A DNA stretch of 64,000 nucleotides from contig CM055109.1 of NCBI GenBank assembly GCA_029204225.1, positions 48,137,112 to 48,201,111 of the forward strand, in the 5' to 3' direction. How positions within the stretch are numbered: position 1 is the stretch's first letter; every line of letters starts with the position of its first letter. This DNA comes from Diphasiastrum complanatum (lineage: Eukaryota > Streptophyta > Lycopodiopsida > Lycopodiales > Lycopodiaceae). Under the pieces are notes generated by a model. It made no database searches. It was given only the letters and a program-made list of their open reading frames with translations, and had not been told where the DNA came from. Below are positions 52,646 through 63,524 of this stretch, piece after piece. The position numbers were made by a program, and so were the translations under genes.

Positions 52646-52936
52646 TTGGAACTCCCGGATGGATCGCAAGTGCATCCCCTATTTCACGTTAGTCGTCTCA
52701 AAAAGAGTCTACGTGAAGGAGAGCATCTTGGATCTAAAGATCAGTTGGACCTGTTGGATGAATCATCGGGTGTATCTCGTCTTGAACCCGAAAAGATCTT
52801 GGATACAAGAACTAAACGATTGAGGAATCGTATAGTTACTGAGCATCTGGTTCGATGGAGGGGATGTACAGACGATGATGATTCCTGGGAACAGGAAGGA
52901 AGCTTAAGGAGGAACTTTCCCAGTTTTAAGTTCTGA
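52646..52936 (+). pseudogene. Gypsy integrase tail with chromodomain
   Basis: 96 codons: ELPDGSQVHPLFHVSRLKKS (integrase C-terminal), then LEPEKILDTRTKRLRNRIVT and EHLVRWRGCTDDDDSWEQEG (chromodomain with its aromatic residues). It joins the protease remnant through the deletion that removed RT to integrase core. It places the element among chromoviruses. Confidence 0.8.
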
Positions 52937-52964
52937 GGACATAACTTGAATAAGGGGGGAAGAA

Positions 52965-53455
52965 TGTCATGCCCATGACTGGTCTCGGGTAGCGTGTCCA
53001 CGCTAGGGACCGGTAGACCAACAACTCGTAAGTTAATTGTGACTATAAGGGAATTGGGGCCCTTATGTGTACATGGTCATAATTAATGGTTGTAGGCCTA
53101 AACACATGGTGGTGGAGTTGGTATGAGTCTATCAGTGAGTCATTAGGGAACTGGATGACGTGGCCCAGAGGCTGCAGAGGTGCCCAGTGAGGTGTCACAG
53201 TGCACTACTAGTGGTGCATGGGCCTTGGAGGTATAAGTATACTTGCTGGGCTCTCACTAGGGGATGCTTGATCTGTGATGAGTAGCTACATGCTGCTGGT
53301 GTGACTCCTCTTCCCATGACTCTGATTGATCCATAGCTTGGGGGCTAGATAAGTACGATCTAGGTTTGGTTGGGTTGGTTTAACCTCCATCGTTCTCATG
53401 TGTTGTTGCTTTGTATGGTATGCTTAGACTAGAATCCTGTTGTGAGGACTTTATA
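52965..53455 (+). repeat. 3' LTR of the deleted Gypsy
   Basis: 491 bp, near-identical to 49428-49922, with a few substitutions and small gaps (for example CGCAGATAGG versus CCCAGAGG). Preceded by TAAGGGGGGAAGAA. Confidence 0.9.
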
Positions 53456-54514
<1,059 letters not shown>

Positions 54515-55271
54515 AAGCTTCATTTGAGGAAGAAATTCTTCACTCTCAGAATGTCTGATGCAGATAGTGTTTCGAGCCATCTTGACACTTTAAAAAATCT
54601 TATGGAGCAAATGACTGCAACTGGCTTAGTCATCGAAGATTCCGAGGCTGTCGAGTCTCCCTGATGCCTATGAAAATTGGGTCATGGCAATATTGACCCA
54701 GGAACATCTTACTCTTTCAAGAGTAATTTCGATGCTTCTACAAGAGGAGATCAGAAGAACTACATCATCCTCAGGCTCAGGATCAGATCCAAAAAATCAG
54801 ACGTTTAGATCGAAGAGATCTACAAAGTCAGGATATACTGACAAGAAGAGCTACATGCAGTCTGGACCAAATTCTGGTTCAGGATCGAATTCAACCTCTT
54901 CATCGTTAAAACCAATGCAGAAACTATTCTGCAGATACTGTAAGAGGACTGGCCACGAAATCAAGGATTGTCGAACTTTGAAGTACAACAATGAGAAGAA
55001 GCAGTTCCAGCAGCAAGCAAATTCTGCTACAACCAGTCACTCAATCCAGCAACAAGAGGAAGATGAAGCAGCCTTCATGACCAAGGTCGAAGAACAACAT
55101 GATATCGATTCCTGGTACTTAGACTCCGGAGCAACTCAACACATGACTCACCATCGAGACTGGTTCCAGGACTACAAAGCATTCACCCACTCAAGAGTTG
55201 TGCAGCTTGGAGACAACTATCTCATTCTATCGAAGGTGAAGGAACAGTCAAAGTTGAATTCAAGAAGGTGA
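54515..55271 (+). pseudogene. gag: Copia C gag and protease
   Basis: LHLRKKFFTLRMSDADSVSS and LKNLMEQMTATG belong to the UBN2 Gag; a one-base frameshift near 54660 leads to the frame at 54684-55271. There, CRYCKRTGHEIKDC is a CX2CX4HX4C knuckle and WYLDSGATQHMTHH the protease active site. A further break at 55271 separates it from the next piece. Confidence 0.8.
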
Positions 55272-55278
55272 AGTAAAG

Positions 55279-56615
55279 TTGCTATCCAATGTTCTTCATG
55301 TTCCTAACCTTACCAAGAATCTACTTTCGATAAGTAGAATCACGAATTCTGATCGAAGGGTCGAATTCGATACAGAGGGCTGCACCATACTCGACAAGTC
55401 CAGGAAGGTTTTAGCCTTCGACAGACGATGTGGCTACCTCTACAGGCTTAGTCACTGCTATTCGACAAACAACCAAGCTCTTCACACATTGACTTCTGAT
55501 AATCGACTGATATGCTCTGACATTTCAGATTAGGCCATCTAAATTTCAATAGCATCCAGCAAATGTGAATTTAGTGCAAGATCTTCCTTCTCCTTGTGAT
55601 AGCTGTATCATCAGCAAACATGCAAGAAGTCCTCTCATGTCTGATTCAATTCATACTTCTAAAGGTTTGCTTGATCTTGTACATAGCGACATTTGTGGCC
55701 CAATGCAGACTGCTTCGACAGGGGGAGCTAAACTTTCATTGATGATTTCTCTCGACGAACTGTCACCTACTTCTTGAAGAACAAATCCGAAGCTTTCAAG
55801 TTCTTCAAATAGTTAAGGCGTCTGCTAAAAATCAGACTCAGAGAAAGATCAAGGCTCTACGTACTGATGGAGGGGGAGAATTCATCTCCACCGAATTCAA
55901 GGACTTCTGCAAGGCAAATGGAATACATCAGCAATACACTACCAGCTACTCACCTCAGTCCAATGGTGTAGCTGAAAGGAAGAATCGGTCACTCATCGAG
56001 AGTGCCAAGAGCATGATGGCCCATGCCTCTCTTCCAAAGAACTTTTGGGCAGAAGCTATTACTACAGCAGCCTGTTTACAAAATCGATCCATCACCAAGG
56101 CTCTGAATGGCAAAACACCCTATGAGGTGTGGACAGGATCGAAGCCATCACTCAAGCATATCAGAGTGTTTGGATGCATTGCCTACGCTCAGGTTCTTGA
56201 AGATCTAAGAAAGAAGCTGGACGACACCAGCAGGAAATCGATCTTCATCGGCTATTCCCCAGATCACAAGGCATACAAACTCTACAACGTGGACACTCAA
56301 AAATTGTTCACCAGTAGAGATGTCGTTTTTGTTGAAGACAAATTTATCGACCACAAGGGGAAAGCTCCATCGACTTCCAGTCCAAGAATCAACAACTTCG
56401 ACCTCAGGACGGATCACAAGGTCGACACCGACTCCTGCGACAATGAGTCGGACCCTCAACAAGACGATTCACATCAGAGGACCGAAGTTCAACCCAGAAA
56501 ATCGAACCGGTTCATGCAGCCTCCATCCCGATTCATGGATGATCCGGCATGCTACTTTGTGCAGGAACCAAACACTGTTTTTGAGGCAATGTCGACACCT
56601 GATGCTGATCACTGA
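55279..56615 (+). pseudogene. pol: Copia C GAG-pre-integrase and integrase
   Basis: Pieces 55279-55533 (LSNVLHVPNLTKNLLSISRI), 55565-55777 (CDSCIISKHARSPL; LVHSDICGPMQTAS), a frame-broken core around 55840-56000 with DGGGEF- and NGVAERKN-type motifs, and 56013-56615 (FWAEAITTAACLQNRSITKA, GKTPYEVWTGSKPSLKHIRV, IFIGYSPDHKAYKLY). The catalytic Asp, Asp and Glu can be read, but in different frames. Confidence 0.75.
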
Positions 56616-56624
56616 AAAGCTGCA

Positions 56625-57567
56625 ATGGACACCGAATTTGATTCTCTTATTCAGAATCAAACATGGACTGTTACTGAGCTGCCAAAGGATCGAAATCCTA
56701 TTCCATGCAAATGGATATTCAAGGCAAAGTATGATGCTGAAGGAAGACTCAATCGATACAAGGCCAGGCTTGTCGCCAAAGGCTTCTCCCAGATCCCAGA
56801 TCTGGATTATTCGGAGACCTTCAGCCTTGTCATTAAGTATGCTTCGATTTGCCTACTACTCTCCTTTGCAGCTACAGCCGATCTCGAAGTCCACCAAATG
56901 GATGTCCAATGGAACTATCGATAGAGACTTACATGTCGCAGCCAGAGGGATACGAGCTCACGAGTAAGAAGCACCTAGTGTGCAGAATTGTACTTATTGG
57001 AAGCTCTCATGAAGGTCATGAAGTATGTCCAAACTACAAAACATCTCAGCATTTGTTATGGAGGCAACCAATCTGCCAGTATTTTTGAAGGATATACATT
57101 TGCAGATTGGGTAGGAGATATTGACACCAAAAGATCAACTTCTGGATTTGTATTCCTATTGAATCAAAGCCCAATCTCATGGAACAGCCGAAAGTAGGCC
57201 TCAGTAGCATTATCTTCAACCGAATCAAAATACATAGCTGCCACAAATGCTACCAAGGAGGCAATCTAGCTAAGGCACCTGCTTGCAGATCAACCTTGCT
57301 CAGTCACATCCAACGACTATTTATTGTGACAATCAAAGCACAATAGCACTATCTCTAAATGTGAGATTTCATTCTCGGAGCAAACATATCGAAATCAGGT
57401 ATCATTACCTTAGAGAAAAAGTGCATAGCAAGGAAGTAGCATTGGTTTTCTGCAGGACAAATTTAATGGCAGCAGATTACTTCACTAAAGCTCTATCAAA
57501 GGAGCACCATCTTAGATTTAACGACATGTTAAATCTGAAGATTCAAGTTTTTCAGGATCCACATTAA
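56625..57567 (+). pseudogene. pol: Copia C RT fragment and RNase H
   Basis: RT start: MDTEFDSLIQNQTWTVTELP, CKWIFKAKYDAEGRLNRYKA, RLVAKGFSQIPDLDYSETFS, then VHQMDVQWNYR and a stop. The palm with YVDD is absent. RNase H pieces: FADWVGDIDTKRSTSGFVF, CDNQSTIALSL, FHSRSKHIEIRYHYLREKV and ADYFTKALSKEHHLRF. It shows what an ordinary Copia RT looks like, in contrast to copia A and B. Confidence 0.8.
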
Positions 57568-57574
57568 GGGGGAG

Positions 57575-57866
57575 TGTTGGATTTTAATGCTCAGGACCAA
57601 ATCCATGGAGTAATGAGCATCCTGAAAGACTCAGCCGAAGTCGACTCCATTGACTTCGAAGACATCGAAGTGTCCGAAGTCCGACTTCATCGACTTCAAC
57701 TTCTCCATGTATATATTCAAATGTTAAACTCCGAAGTGTCCAACATCGAAGTGTTCTCGACATTGAAGTCATCGACTTCCTCTTGTGTATACTCATCTGA
57801 TATTTATAACATCAACTTACCCAACATCGAAGTCATCGACTACTTCGACTTTGCTCATATATATAT
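57575..57866 (+). repeat. Truncated 3' LTR of copia C
   Basis: Starts TGTTGGATTTTAATG after AAGGGGGAG. It is filled with CATCGAAGT, GAAGTC and GACTTC motifs in both orientations over about 200 bases. It is cut at about 57866, where ATCATAGATCC begins hAT-terminus sequence. Confidence 0.75.
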
Positions 57867-58690
57867 ATCATAGATCCAGCGGTACCAAGATCCGCAGATC
57901 CCAGTACCGCGGATCCATACTGATTCGCGGTACCATAATATATAATATTTTTTTTTTAATATTTTTTTAAATTTAAAAAAAATAAAAATAAAATTAAGTG
58001 GGCAATATGGGTATCAGCTTGAAGCTGTTGACGAGAGCAGTGCATTTATGCAGGTTGCCGGTTCTGACGAGAGCGAACAGCCAAAGGACCAAGGGGATGC
58101 AAAACACCAAAAAGTGTGTTTTCGCTCAGGGAGTTGGAAGGCCAAATCATGAAGAGGTCGTGCCGTTGGGGCCCTGCCGTTGGGGGGCTCTGCCCCCCAA
58201 ACACCCCGCCGGGGGGCTATCGCCCCCCGAACCCCTCGTTTCTCGAGGGCCTAACGCCCCCCGAACCCCCCAAGACTTGCTGCTATATAAAAACTGTAAT
58301 CTAGCCATCTCATAACCATCATGGTCTCACAGTAGACCCTATACTAACAACCGTGCTCAGTAATGGCTTCTCCTCATAATGGGGGCCTTACGGATCTGAG
58401 CTCACGGTTAACTAGTGACTACTAAACTGAGAGGTGCATCATTTAGTTGTCTAACACATTTTGTAGCTGAAAGCACTGGCAACCTGCATAAATGCATTGC
58501 TCTCGTCAAGAGCTTCAAGCTGATACCCATATTGCCCACTAAATTTGAAAAAAAAAAAAGTACATAAAATAATTTAAAAAAAAAAATTAAAAAATGGTGC
58601 CGCCTTGGTACCGCGGATTTTTGGGCGGCACCATAATGGCGGTACCACCATTATGGTACCGCGGTACCATAATGGCGATACCACGTGTCA
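57860..58690 (+). mobile_element. hAT-end element carrying a nested MITE
   Basis: Left end ATCATAGATCCAGCGGTACC with GGTACC/CCGCGG palindromes; right end (58594-58680) GGTGCCGCC...GGTACCGCGGTACCATAAT. Between them are A/T runs and the MITE at 57998-58539. Both ends resemble those bordering the hAT copies at 47175-53935 and 58700, so this is probably a small non-autonomous member of that hAT family. The 8-bp target duplication was not resolved. Confidence 0.5.
57998..58539 (+). mobile_element. MITE with 62-bp TIRs and TAA target duplication
   Basis: 542 bp. The left TIR starts GTGGGCAATATGGGTATCAG and the right end is its reverse complement; the match extends 62 bases with 2 mismatches. TAA flanks both sides (57995-57997 and 58540-58542), the TWA-type duplication of PIF/Harbinger (Tourist-like) elements. 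No transposase inside. The centre holds GC-rich hairpins at 58182-58198 and 58211-58228 with six-G/six-C stems, in otherwise AT-rich DNA. Related TIR sequence is at 43646. Confidence 0.75.
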
Positions 58691-59078
58691 CTTTGATATA
58701 TCTATATCATAGGTCCCGCGGTACTGGGTACTGCGGATCCCGGTACCGCGGGACCGTACTGGTACCGCGGTACCATGATGGTACCGTGGTACCACAATAT
58801 AATAATATTTTTTATTATTTAATATTTAAATTTTTTTTTTTTACCTAAACCTACCTGCCCCCCTCGCATTTCAGCTCAAATTTTTTGCGCCCTCCTCCGC
58901 CCTGCCATCGCTGTTGTTTTTGCCTACCTGCCTTCTGATTCCTTGAGTCGCCCTTCGCCCATGCAACGCCTTGCCTTGCATATGACTTGCTTCGCCCTGC
59001 CTTCGCCCATTTTCAGCGTCTCTCCAACAGTGAACCCTGCTGTTTTTTTCCAGCAATCCATCCCTCATTTCATCTGCA

Positions 59079-60949
59079 ATGGTGCAATCCGACCTTTCCG
59101 GTCTGTGGGACGAGGTAGACATTGTCAGGCGGGTTGCCGACAAGGCCAACAAGACCGGTTAGAAGATCGTGCGCTGCCGATACTGTCTCGTCGAGTTTGC
59201 TGCATCCCTCACTCGCCTTAAAGGCCATCTGCTCGGTGCACGCGCCAAAAATGGTGCCACCTTGAATGCTGCCCCTTATGGCAGCATGACCGTCCCCAAC
59301 AGGCAGCGACTACTGGACACCTACGGGCCGCGGCTCGTGGCAGGGGAGAACACCATTTCGGAGGGCATTCTCCGATTTTGCACCGCTCCTTATGTGGCTG
59401 ACCCAAAGTTGCTGCCTGCTTGGCTGGCACGCACGAGGAGAGGGAGTGCATCCTCCTCCGGTCCCTTTGCCCCTCAGACAGTTCTGCCTCACGCACCCCC
59501 ATCTGCTCAGATTCCGGTGGATCCCGTCCCATCGCGTCCGCCAGTTGCCACTGCGGTTCCACCACCACCCACTGTTGCTCGCACTCCACCAGTCTACGAC
59601 TTTCTCATGGACTCTCCACCACCCGAGAAGGCCCAGGATGCTACTGGGCGGGCCTTCGAGGATGTGGAAGAGATCCCTTCTTCCTTCCCTTCCCATCCGG
59701 ATGACCTCCTCAGCCAGCAGTTTTCGTACCCCATGCCAGATGTTGCCCCTCCACCAGTGCACCACACCTATGCTGCTGCACCCATCCCTGCCAGTGCATC
59801 CCATTCTCCCCATTCCACGTCTACAGCCGATGCATCCACCAGTGCCCAGCCTGTCGCGTCATCGTCCATTCCCGTCACGGTTGGTGCACCGTGCTGGAGG
59901 TCCACCACCCGTCGCCCACCAGGGAGAGCCCTTGTGCAGCAGACCGTTCGCGGCGTGCATCAGCCGCACATGGACAGAGAGGCCACACAGGCCGTGGCCA
60001 GTCTGATTTACGAGCTGAACCTGCCCTTTGCCATCACCGACTCTGAGCCCTTCAGAAGGGCCTTCCGCCTTGCACAGTCTGTCAGCCCTAGCTGGAGAGT
60101 CCCTAGTTCAGAAGTTGTCCGCACACACATGCTGAGGGATAGGGTCGAGTCCTTGTCTAGAGAGATGGAGCCTCTGCGTCGCCACTGGGCCACTTACGGT
60201 TGCAGCATCATGTCCGATGGCTGGACTGATGTCAGGAGGAGGCCGATCCTCAACATACTGGTCTCCAGCTGCATGGGCACACAGTTTTTGAGGGCAGTGG
60301 ATTGCAGCAGGGGGGGGAGAGTCATATCTGCAGAGTTCATGTTTGATGTCATCAGGTCTTCCATCCTAGCCATAGGCCCACAGCATGTCGTCACGGTGGT
60401 GACGGACAATGCCACGAACTGCATTCAGATGGGTGTACTGCTAGAGGCCGAGTTCCCTCATATTGTTCATACCCCCTGTGCAGCCCACGGCATAGACCTT
60501 CTGATGGGGGACATTGGAGCACTTCCCTGGGTTAGAGCCATCGTCCGAGAGGCCCTCTTCCTGGTGACTTTTGTCACCAGAAAGAGGCGTGTTCTTGCCA
60601 TGTTCCGGGTGTTCAGCCATCTGGACCTCCGTAAGCCAGCCCCCACGCGCTTTGCATTCGACTTGGTCATCGACCATTTGATCAGGTGCAGGGCCCAGCT
60701 TCTACAGATGGTTGCCAGTGATCTTTGGGGTGCCAGTACATTTCCGCACACTGAGGATGGGGAGCACTTTTCTTCCACGGTGAGGGGAGACCAGTTCTGG
60801 AGGGATGCACAGACATTGTCAGGACTGCTTCGACCACTCTACATTGTGCTCCGCATGGCTGACAGCGAGGGGTCGACACTTGGACTGGTGTATGAGCTCA
60901 TGGACCGGATTGGACAGTTCCTGCAACTGCCCATCTTGCAGCCAGAGAG
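59079..60949 (+). pseudogene. hAT transposase exon 1
   Basis: ATG GTG CAA TCC...; contains the TAG at 59160. Ends GAGAG before GTAAGTGG. Includes BED finger, linker and DUF659/catalytic region. The Pro-rich linker's other-frame open reading (59218-59813 minus and others) is a GC-bias shadow. Confidence 0.8.
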
Positions 60950-61063
60950 GTAAGTGGTACAATGTTGCAATTGACCTTTATCTTTTCAGTACTTGCTAGT
61001 TTGTTTTTCTGTCAATGTTAAGCTTTTTCGTAATGCCCTAAACCACATGCCCCTCACCTGCAG

Positions 61064-61409
61064 GATGACAGAGCTGAAGTTCATATGGGAGACGCGGTGC
61101 AACTACTTCCACAGGAGTATCCACAGCGTTGCACACATGCTGCATCCCCTCTTCCTCTCTCCGACACAGATCGCAGACAGGGAGCTCGAGGCCGATTGGC
61201 TTCAGTACATTCACAGAGTGGGTCCACACATAGGTTTGGATCCTATCAGGCTCATGGAGAAGCTCGCTGCATTTTGTTTCGGCATGGGCACATTCGGCCA
61301 CCCGGCTGCCCAGGATCCAAAGAGGAGGCAGCTACCCATTACCTGGTGGACCATGTTCGGTAGCACATACCCATCTATACAGCGTCTTGCACTGCGTGTC
61401 CTTTCTCAG
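61064..61409 (+). CDS. hAT transposase exon 2
   Basis: After CACCTGCAG. Encodes MTELKFIWETRCNYFHRSIH through WWTMFGSTYPSIQRLALRVL and SQ, before GTATGC. Split codon AG|G joins exon 1. Confidence 0.8.
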
Positions 61410-61501
61410 GTATGCATCTCATTTTATCCTCCATTGTTGTGTTTCGTTGAAGTTCCACCTCTGCCACAATGTGCTGAAGTATTTCAATGCACGCACCACA
61501 G

Positions 61502-61663
61502 GACTGTGCTGCCTCCGTGTGTGAGCGTAATTGGAGCACATGGGCACTGATTCACATGAGGAGAAGAAACCGGTTGTCAGTGAGTCAGTTGGAGCGGTTG
61601 GTGTTCTGTAACACCAACGCACGTCTCGCCAGGAGGCTTCCGACCATTACGAGCCCATTGCAG
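61502..61663 (+). CDS. hAT transposase exon 3
   Basis: After CACCACAG; 54 codons, DCAASVCERNWSTWALIHMR then RLSVSQLERLVFCNTNARL. This is the core of the hAT dimerisation domain. Donor GTGATAAG. Confidence 0.8.
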
Positions 61664-61771
61664 GTGATAAGCTAATCTTTCATAGCATGTCGGTTGACTC
61701 CTGGTATGTTGGTTTCATTTCTTGATAAAGTTGTCTCTCTGACATGCAAATTTTAAACCTTGCAAACGAAG

Positions 61772-62305
61772 ATATCAGATTTGGAGTGCCAGGTTGACTT
61801 GCCTACGGACAGCACCCATCCCATGCCTGCAGATGACCTGGGCACACAGTTGATGGCAGAGAGAGAGAGGGAGCTTGACGAGATGAGAGAGAGAGAGCTT
61901 GGGCTTGAGCACAGAGAGCCCCCATTGTATGAGGCAGATGAGCTAGTGTCAGAGGATGAGCATAATGAGGATGAGCCCATTCGGGTTGTGTTTGCCAGAC
62001 CAGAGAGGGATGAGGCAGATGATACAGGTGCAGGGCACATGTCACGGGCAGGGGTCACAGGTGCATCACGTGGCAGAGGTGGGACACATGGCACAGGTTA
62101 TACCGGCAGACAGGCAGGGCACACAGGGGGGGGCAGTGGCATACCTACCTATGTTGACGTGATGGAGGAGGCTCTTGATAGAGGGCAGAGTGGTTTAGAT
62201 GCCAGTCTTGCAGATGTTTGGATGCGTGCAGCACAGAGTCATGGCCGTTACTACGACAGCACACCAGAGGAGTGTTACGAGCTCGTAACCAGTGCCGAAC
62301 CCTAG
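61772..62305 (+). CDS. hAT transposase exon 4 (acidic tail)
   Basis: The acceptor AACGAAG at 61771 keeps phase 0; ATATCAG at 61778 would not. Encodes ISDLECQVDLPTDSTHPMPA, an RE/DE-rich stretch and a Gly/Thr-rich stretch, and ends ECYELVTSAEP stop. Confidence 0.65.
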   Translation: MSDLECQVDLPTDSTHPMPADDLGTQLMAERERELDEMRERELGLEHREPPLYEADELVSEDEHNEDEPIRVVFARPERDEADDTGAGHMSRAGVTGASRGRGGTHGTGYTGRQAGHTGGGSGIPTYVDVMEEALDRGQSGLDASLADVWMRAAQSHGRYYDSTPEECYELVTSAEP

Positions 62306-62341
62306 AGAACACAGATAGGTCAGATACCACAGTCAGGGTCG

Positions 62342-62631
62342 TGTCCAGTGTACATGACCAACAGGGCAAGACAGTGTAAGTAGTGTGCCCCAGCACGGTC
62401 CATAGCCATGGCGGGCCTAACACAGCCTAGGGACCCTGTCAGCAGGATAGGGCTCCCAGTTGGGTCCCGACGTGCAGTCGGCCACGTCAGTGCCACGTGG
62501 CCGACACTTGGCAGTAGCATGCTACCAGTCCTCACACTGGGCTAGGAGGGGCTTACTCTATATAAGGGAGTAGGCAAGGTTGGGTGGATCAGTTAGTGTT
62601 TGCCCTACTGTGGTGTTAGGATCTATTACAC
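62342..62631 (+). repeat. 5' LTR of a Gypsy element entering at right (start uncertain)
   Basis: Ends GGATCTATTACA directly before a primer site. A TATA-like CTCTATATAAGGG lies near 62557. The start may be TGTCCAGTGTACATGACC (62342) by analogy with the TGTTACGTCCATGACC start of the 14771 family; TGTAAG at 62375 is an alternative. Confidence 0.6.
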
Positions 62632-62645
62632 TGGTATCAGAGCCA
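62632..62645 (+). other. Primer binding site
   Basis: CTGGTATCAGAGCC, the initiator-tRNA-Met type, directly follows the LTR. Confidence 0.8.
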
Positions 62646-63524
62646 TCTCCATCCTAGGGAGTTCAGGACAGCAGTAGAGAAAGCTATCAGAAGATAGGAA
62701 AAATTTCTCAGTTTCTCAGAAAAGATTAGAGGAGGAGAATCGCTGTAGGAACAGCCTTCAAACCCTTGAAATTCACTGAGAATTTACAGTTGTAGGAAGT
62801 AGAATTCCTTCTGTAGGTAAATCGCTGGAAAGGCAGCAATCTATATCAGATTTCAGACATCTGATAGGAGATTTTAGAAAGGAATTAGAGTAGAAACCAG
62901 CAAGCAGGTCCCTCGCTGTGGGATCAGAAATCTACCTCTGAAATTTCAGAGAAATCCAAGGAAATTTGAAGGGTTTCCAAGCAAATTTTCTTAGTAGGGT
63001 TAGCGCTGGACAGGGAGGAGAAAAGGTGAAAATTTATCCCTGTTTGTTGAGAATTCTCAGGAGTTTGAGCTTCAAACTTACTTGCTACAGACCAGCGACC
63101 TACAGGCTTGGGTCAAATCGGAGATTTGAAGTGATTTAGAGCTGTAAATTGGACAAATCGGGCCGGATAGGTCGCTGTCCAACCAGCGAGGGCAGGGACT
63201 TCAAAAATTTCGGATTTCCTTTTGTAAATTTCCGGTTTTTACTCTGTTTGATGGAGCCCCACACCTGAAATCAGATCAGTTAGCTACTCAACTCAAGAAC
63301 CGGGAAATTTGGCACCGTTTTGAAGCTTCAAACTGGCATTTTCCGGGACAGCAGGTCTGAAATCTTGGGTAAAAGAGCTGAGAGGGTTCCTCTTCATTCT
63401 TTCTTTGGAAGTACAGTCTTCAGAAACAGCTGAGTCATCTTTCCTTTCCCTTGTACAATTGTAAATTAGTCTTTTAGACTTTTTTTTCTTCAGAAGTTAA
63501 GGTAGCTCTCTTTCAGTTCCGAAG
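62646..63524 (+). other. Leader of the right-end Gypsy element, no gene
   Basis: About 880 bases of noncoding leader with no open frame of note, followed by the gag start. Confidence 0.6.

Larger units (their letters stand above)
49428..53455 (+). mobile_element. Gypsy (chromovirus) element with deleted pol and both LTRs
   Basis: A complete insertion unit: 5' LTR 49428-49922, primer site 49923-49936, gag, knuckle and protease start, chromodomain end, polypurine tract AAGGGGGGAAGA, 3' LTR 52965-53455. The target duplication CTTTC is present on both sides (49423-49427 and 53456-53460). RT, RNase H and integrase core are missing: the protease motif DSGSTHNFL is followed within about 30 bases by the integrase end ELPDGSQVHPLFHVSRLKK. 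LTRs differ at only a small number of positions, so insertion is fairly recent. It lies inside the hAT derivative. Confidence 0.9.
54515..57866 (+). mobile_element. Copia C: 5'-truncated, internally deleted Copia element
   Basis: A Copia of a different family from A and B. It starts within gag, with no left LTR. In order: UBN2 gag, CCHC knuckle, protease, GAG-pre-integrase, integrase, RT N-terminal half, RNase H, polypurine tract AAGGGGGAG, start of 3' LTR (57575). The RT is deleted between the QMDV motif (near 56900) and the RNase H (from about 56985), removing YVDD. Several stops and frameshifts. The LTR is cut by hAT-end sequence at about 57866. Confidence 0.85.
59079..62305 (+). pseudogene. 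hAT transposase, four exons, one in-frame stop
   Basis: Exons 59079-60949, 61064-61409, 61502-61663, 61772-62305, with phase kept across all introns. From the ATG: a BED-type zinc finger (VRCRYCLVEFAASLTRLKGH, residues about 31-50), a Pro/Ser-rich linker of about 200 residues, the DUF659 block (CSIMSDGWTDVRRRPILNIL, VVTVVTDNATN, HTPCAAHGIDLLMGDIGALP), the RNase H-like core with TRFAFDLVIDHL, then the hAT C-terminal dimerisation region (RQLPITWWTMFGSTYP, CERNWSTWALIHMRRRNRL) and an acidic, Gly-rich tail. It would bind element ends and cut DNA. A TAG at codon 28 (59160-59162), before the finger, is the only break; a downstream start would omit few residues. Confidence 0.85.
58700..62310 (+). 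mobile_element. Near-intact hAT transposon with spliced transposase
   Basis: The 5' end begins about 58706 (CATAGGTCCCGCGG) with GGTACC palindromes, then an A/T-rich leader and the transposase (59079-62305). The 3' end beyond the stop is not recognisable because Gypsy LTR sequence starts near 62342. The GC content of the coding region is clearly higher than its surroundings. It is the best candidate in the window for a source of transposase for the deleted relatives at 47175 and 57860, except for one stop codon. Confidence 0.7.

Noticed and set aside
59218-59813. Antisense ORFs of 123 and 167 codons
   Set aside because: Shadows of the GC-rich Pro/Ser linker of the hAT transposase exon 1.
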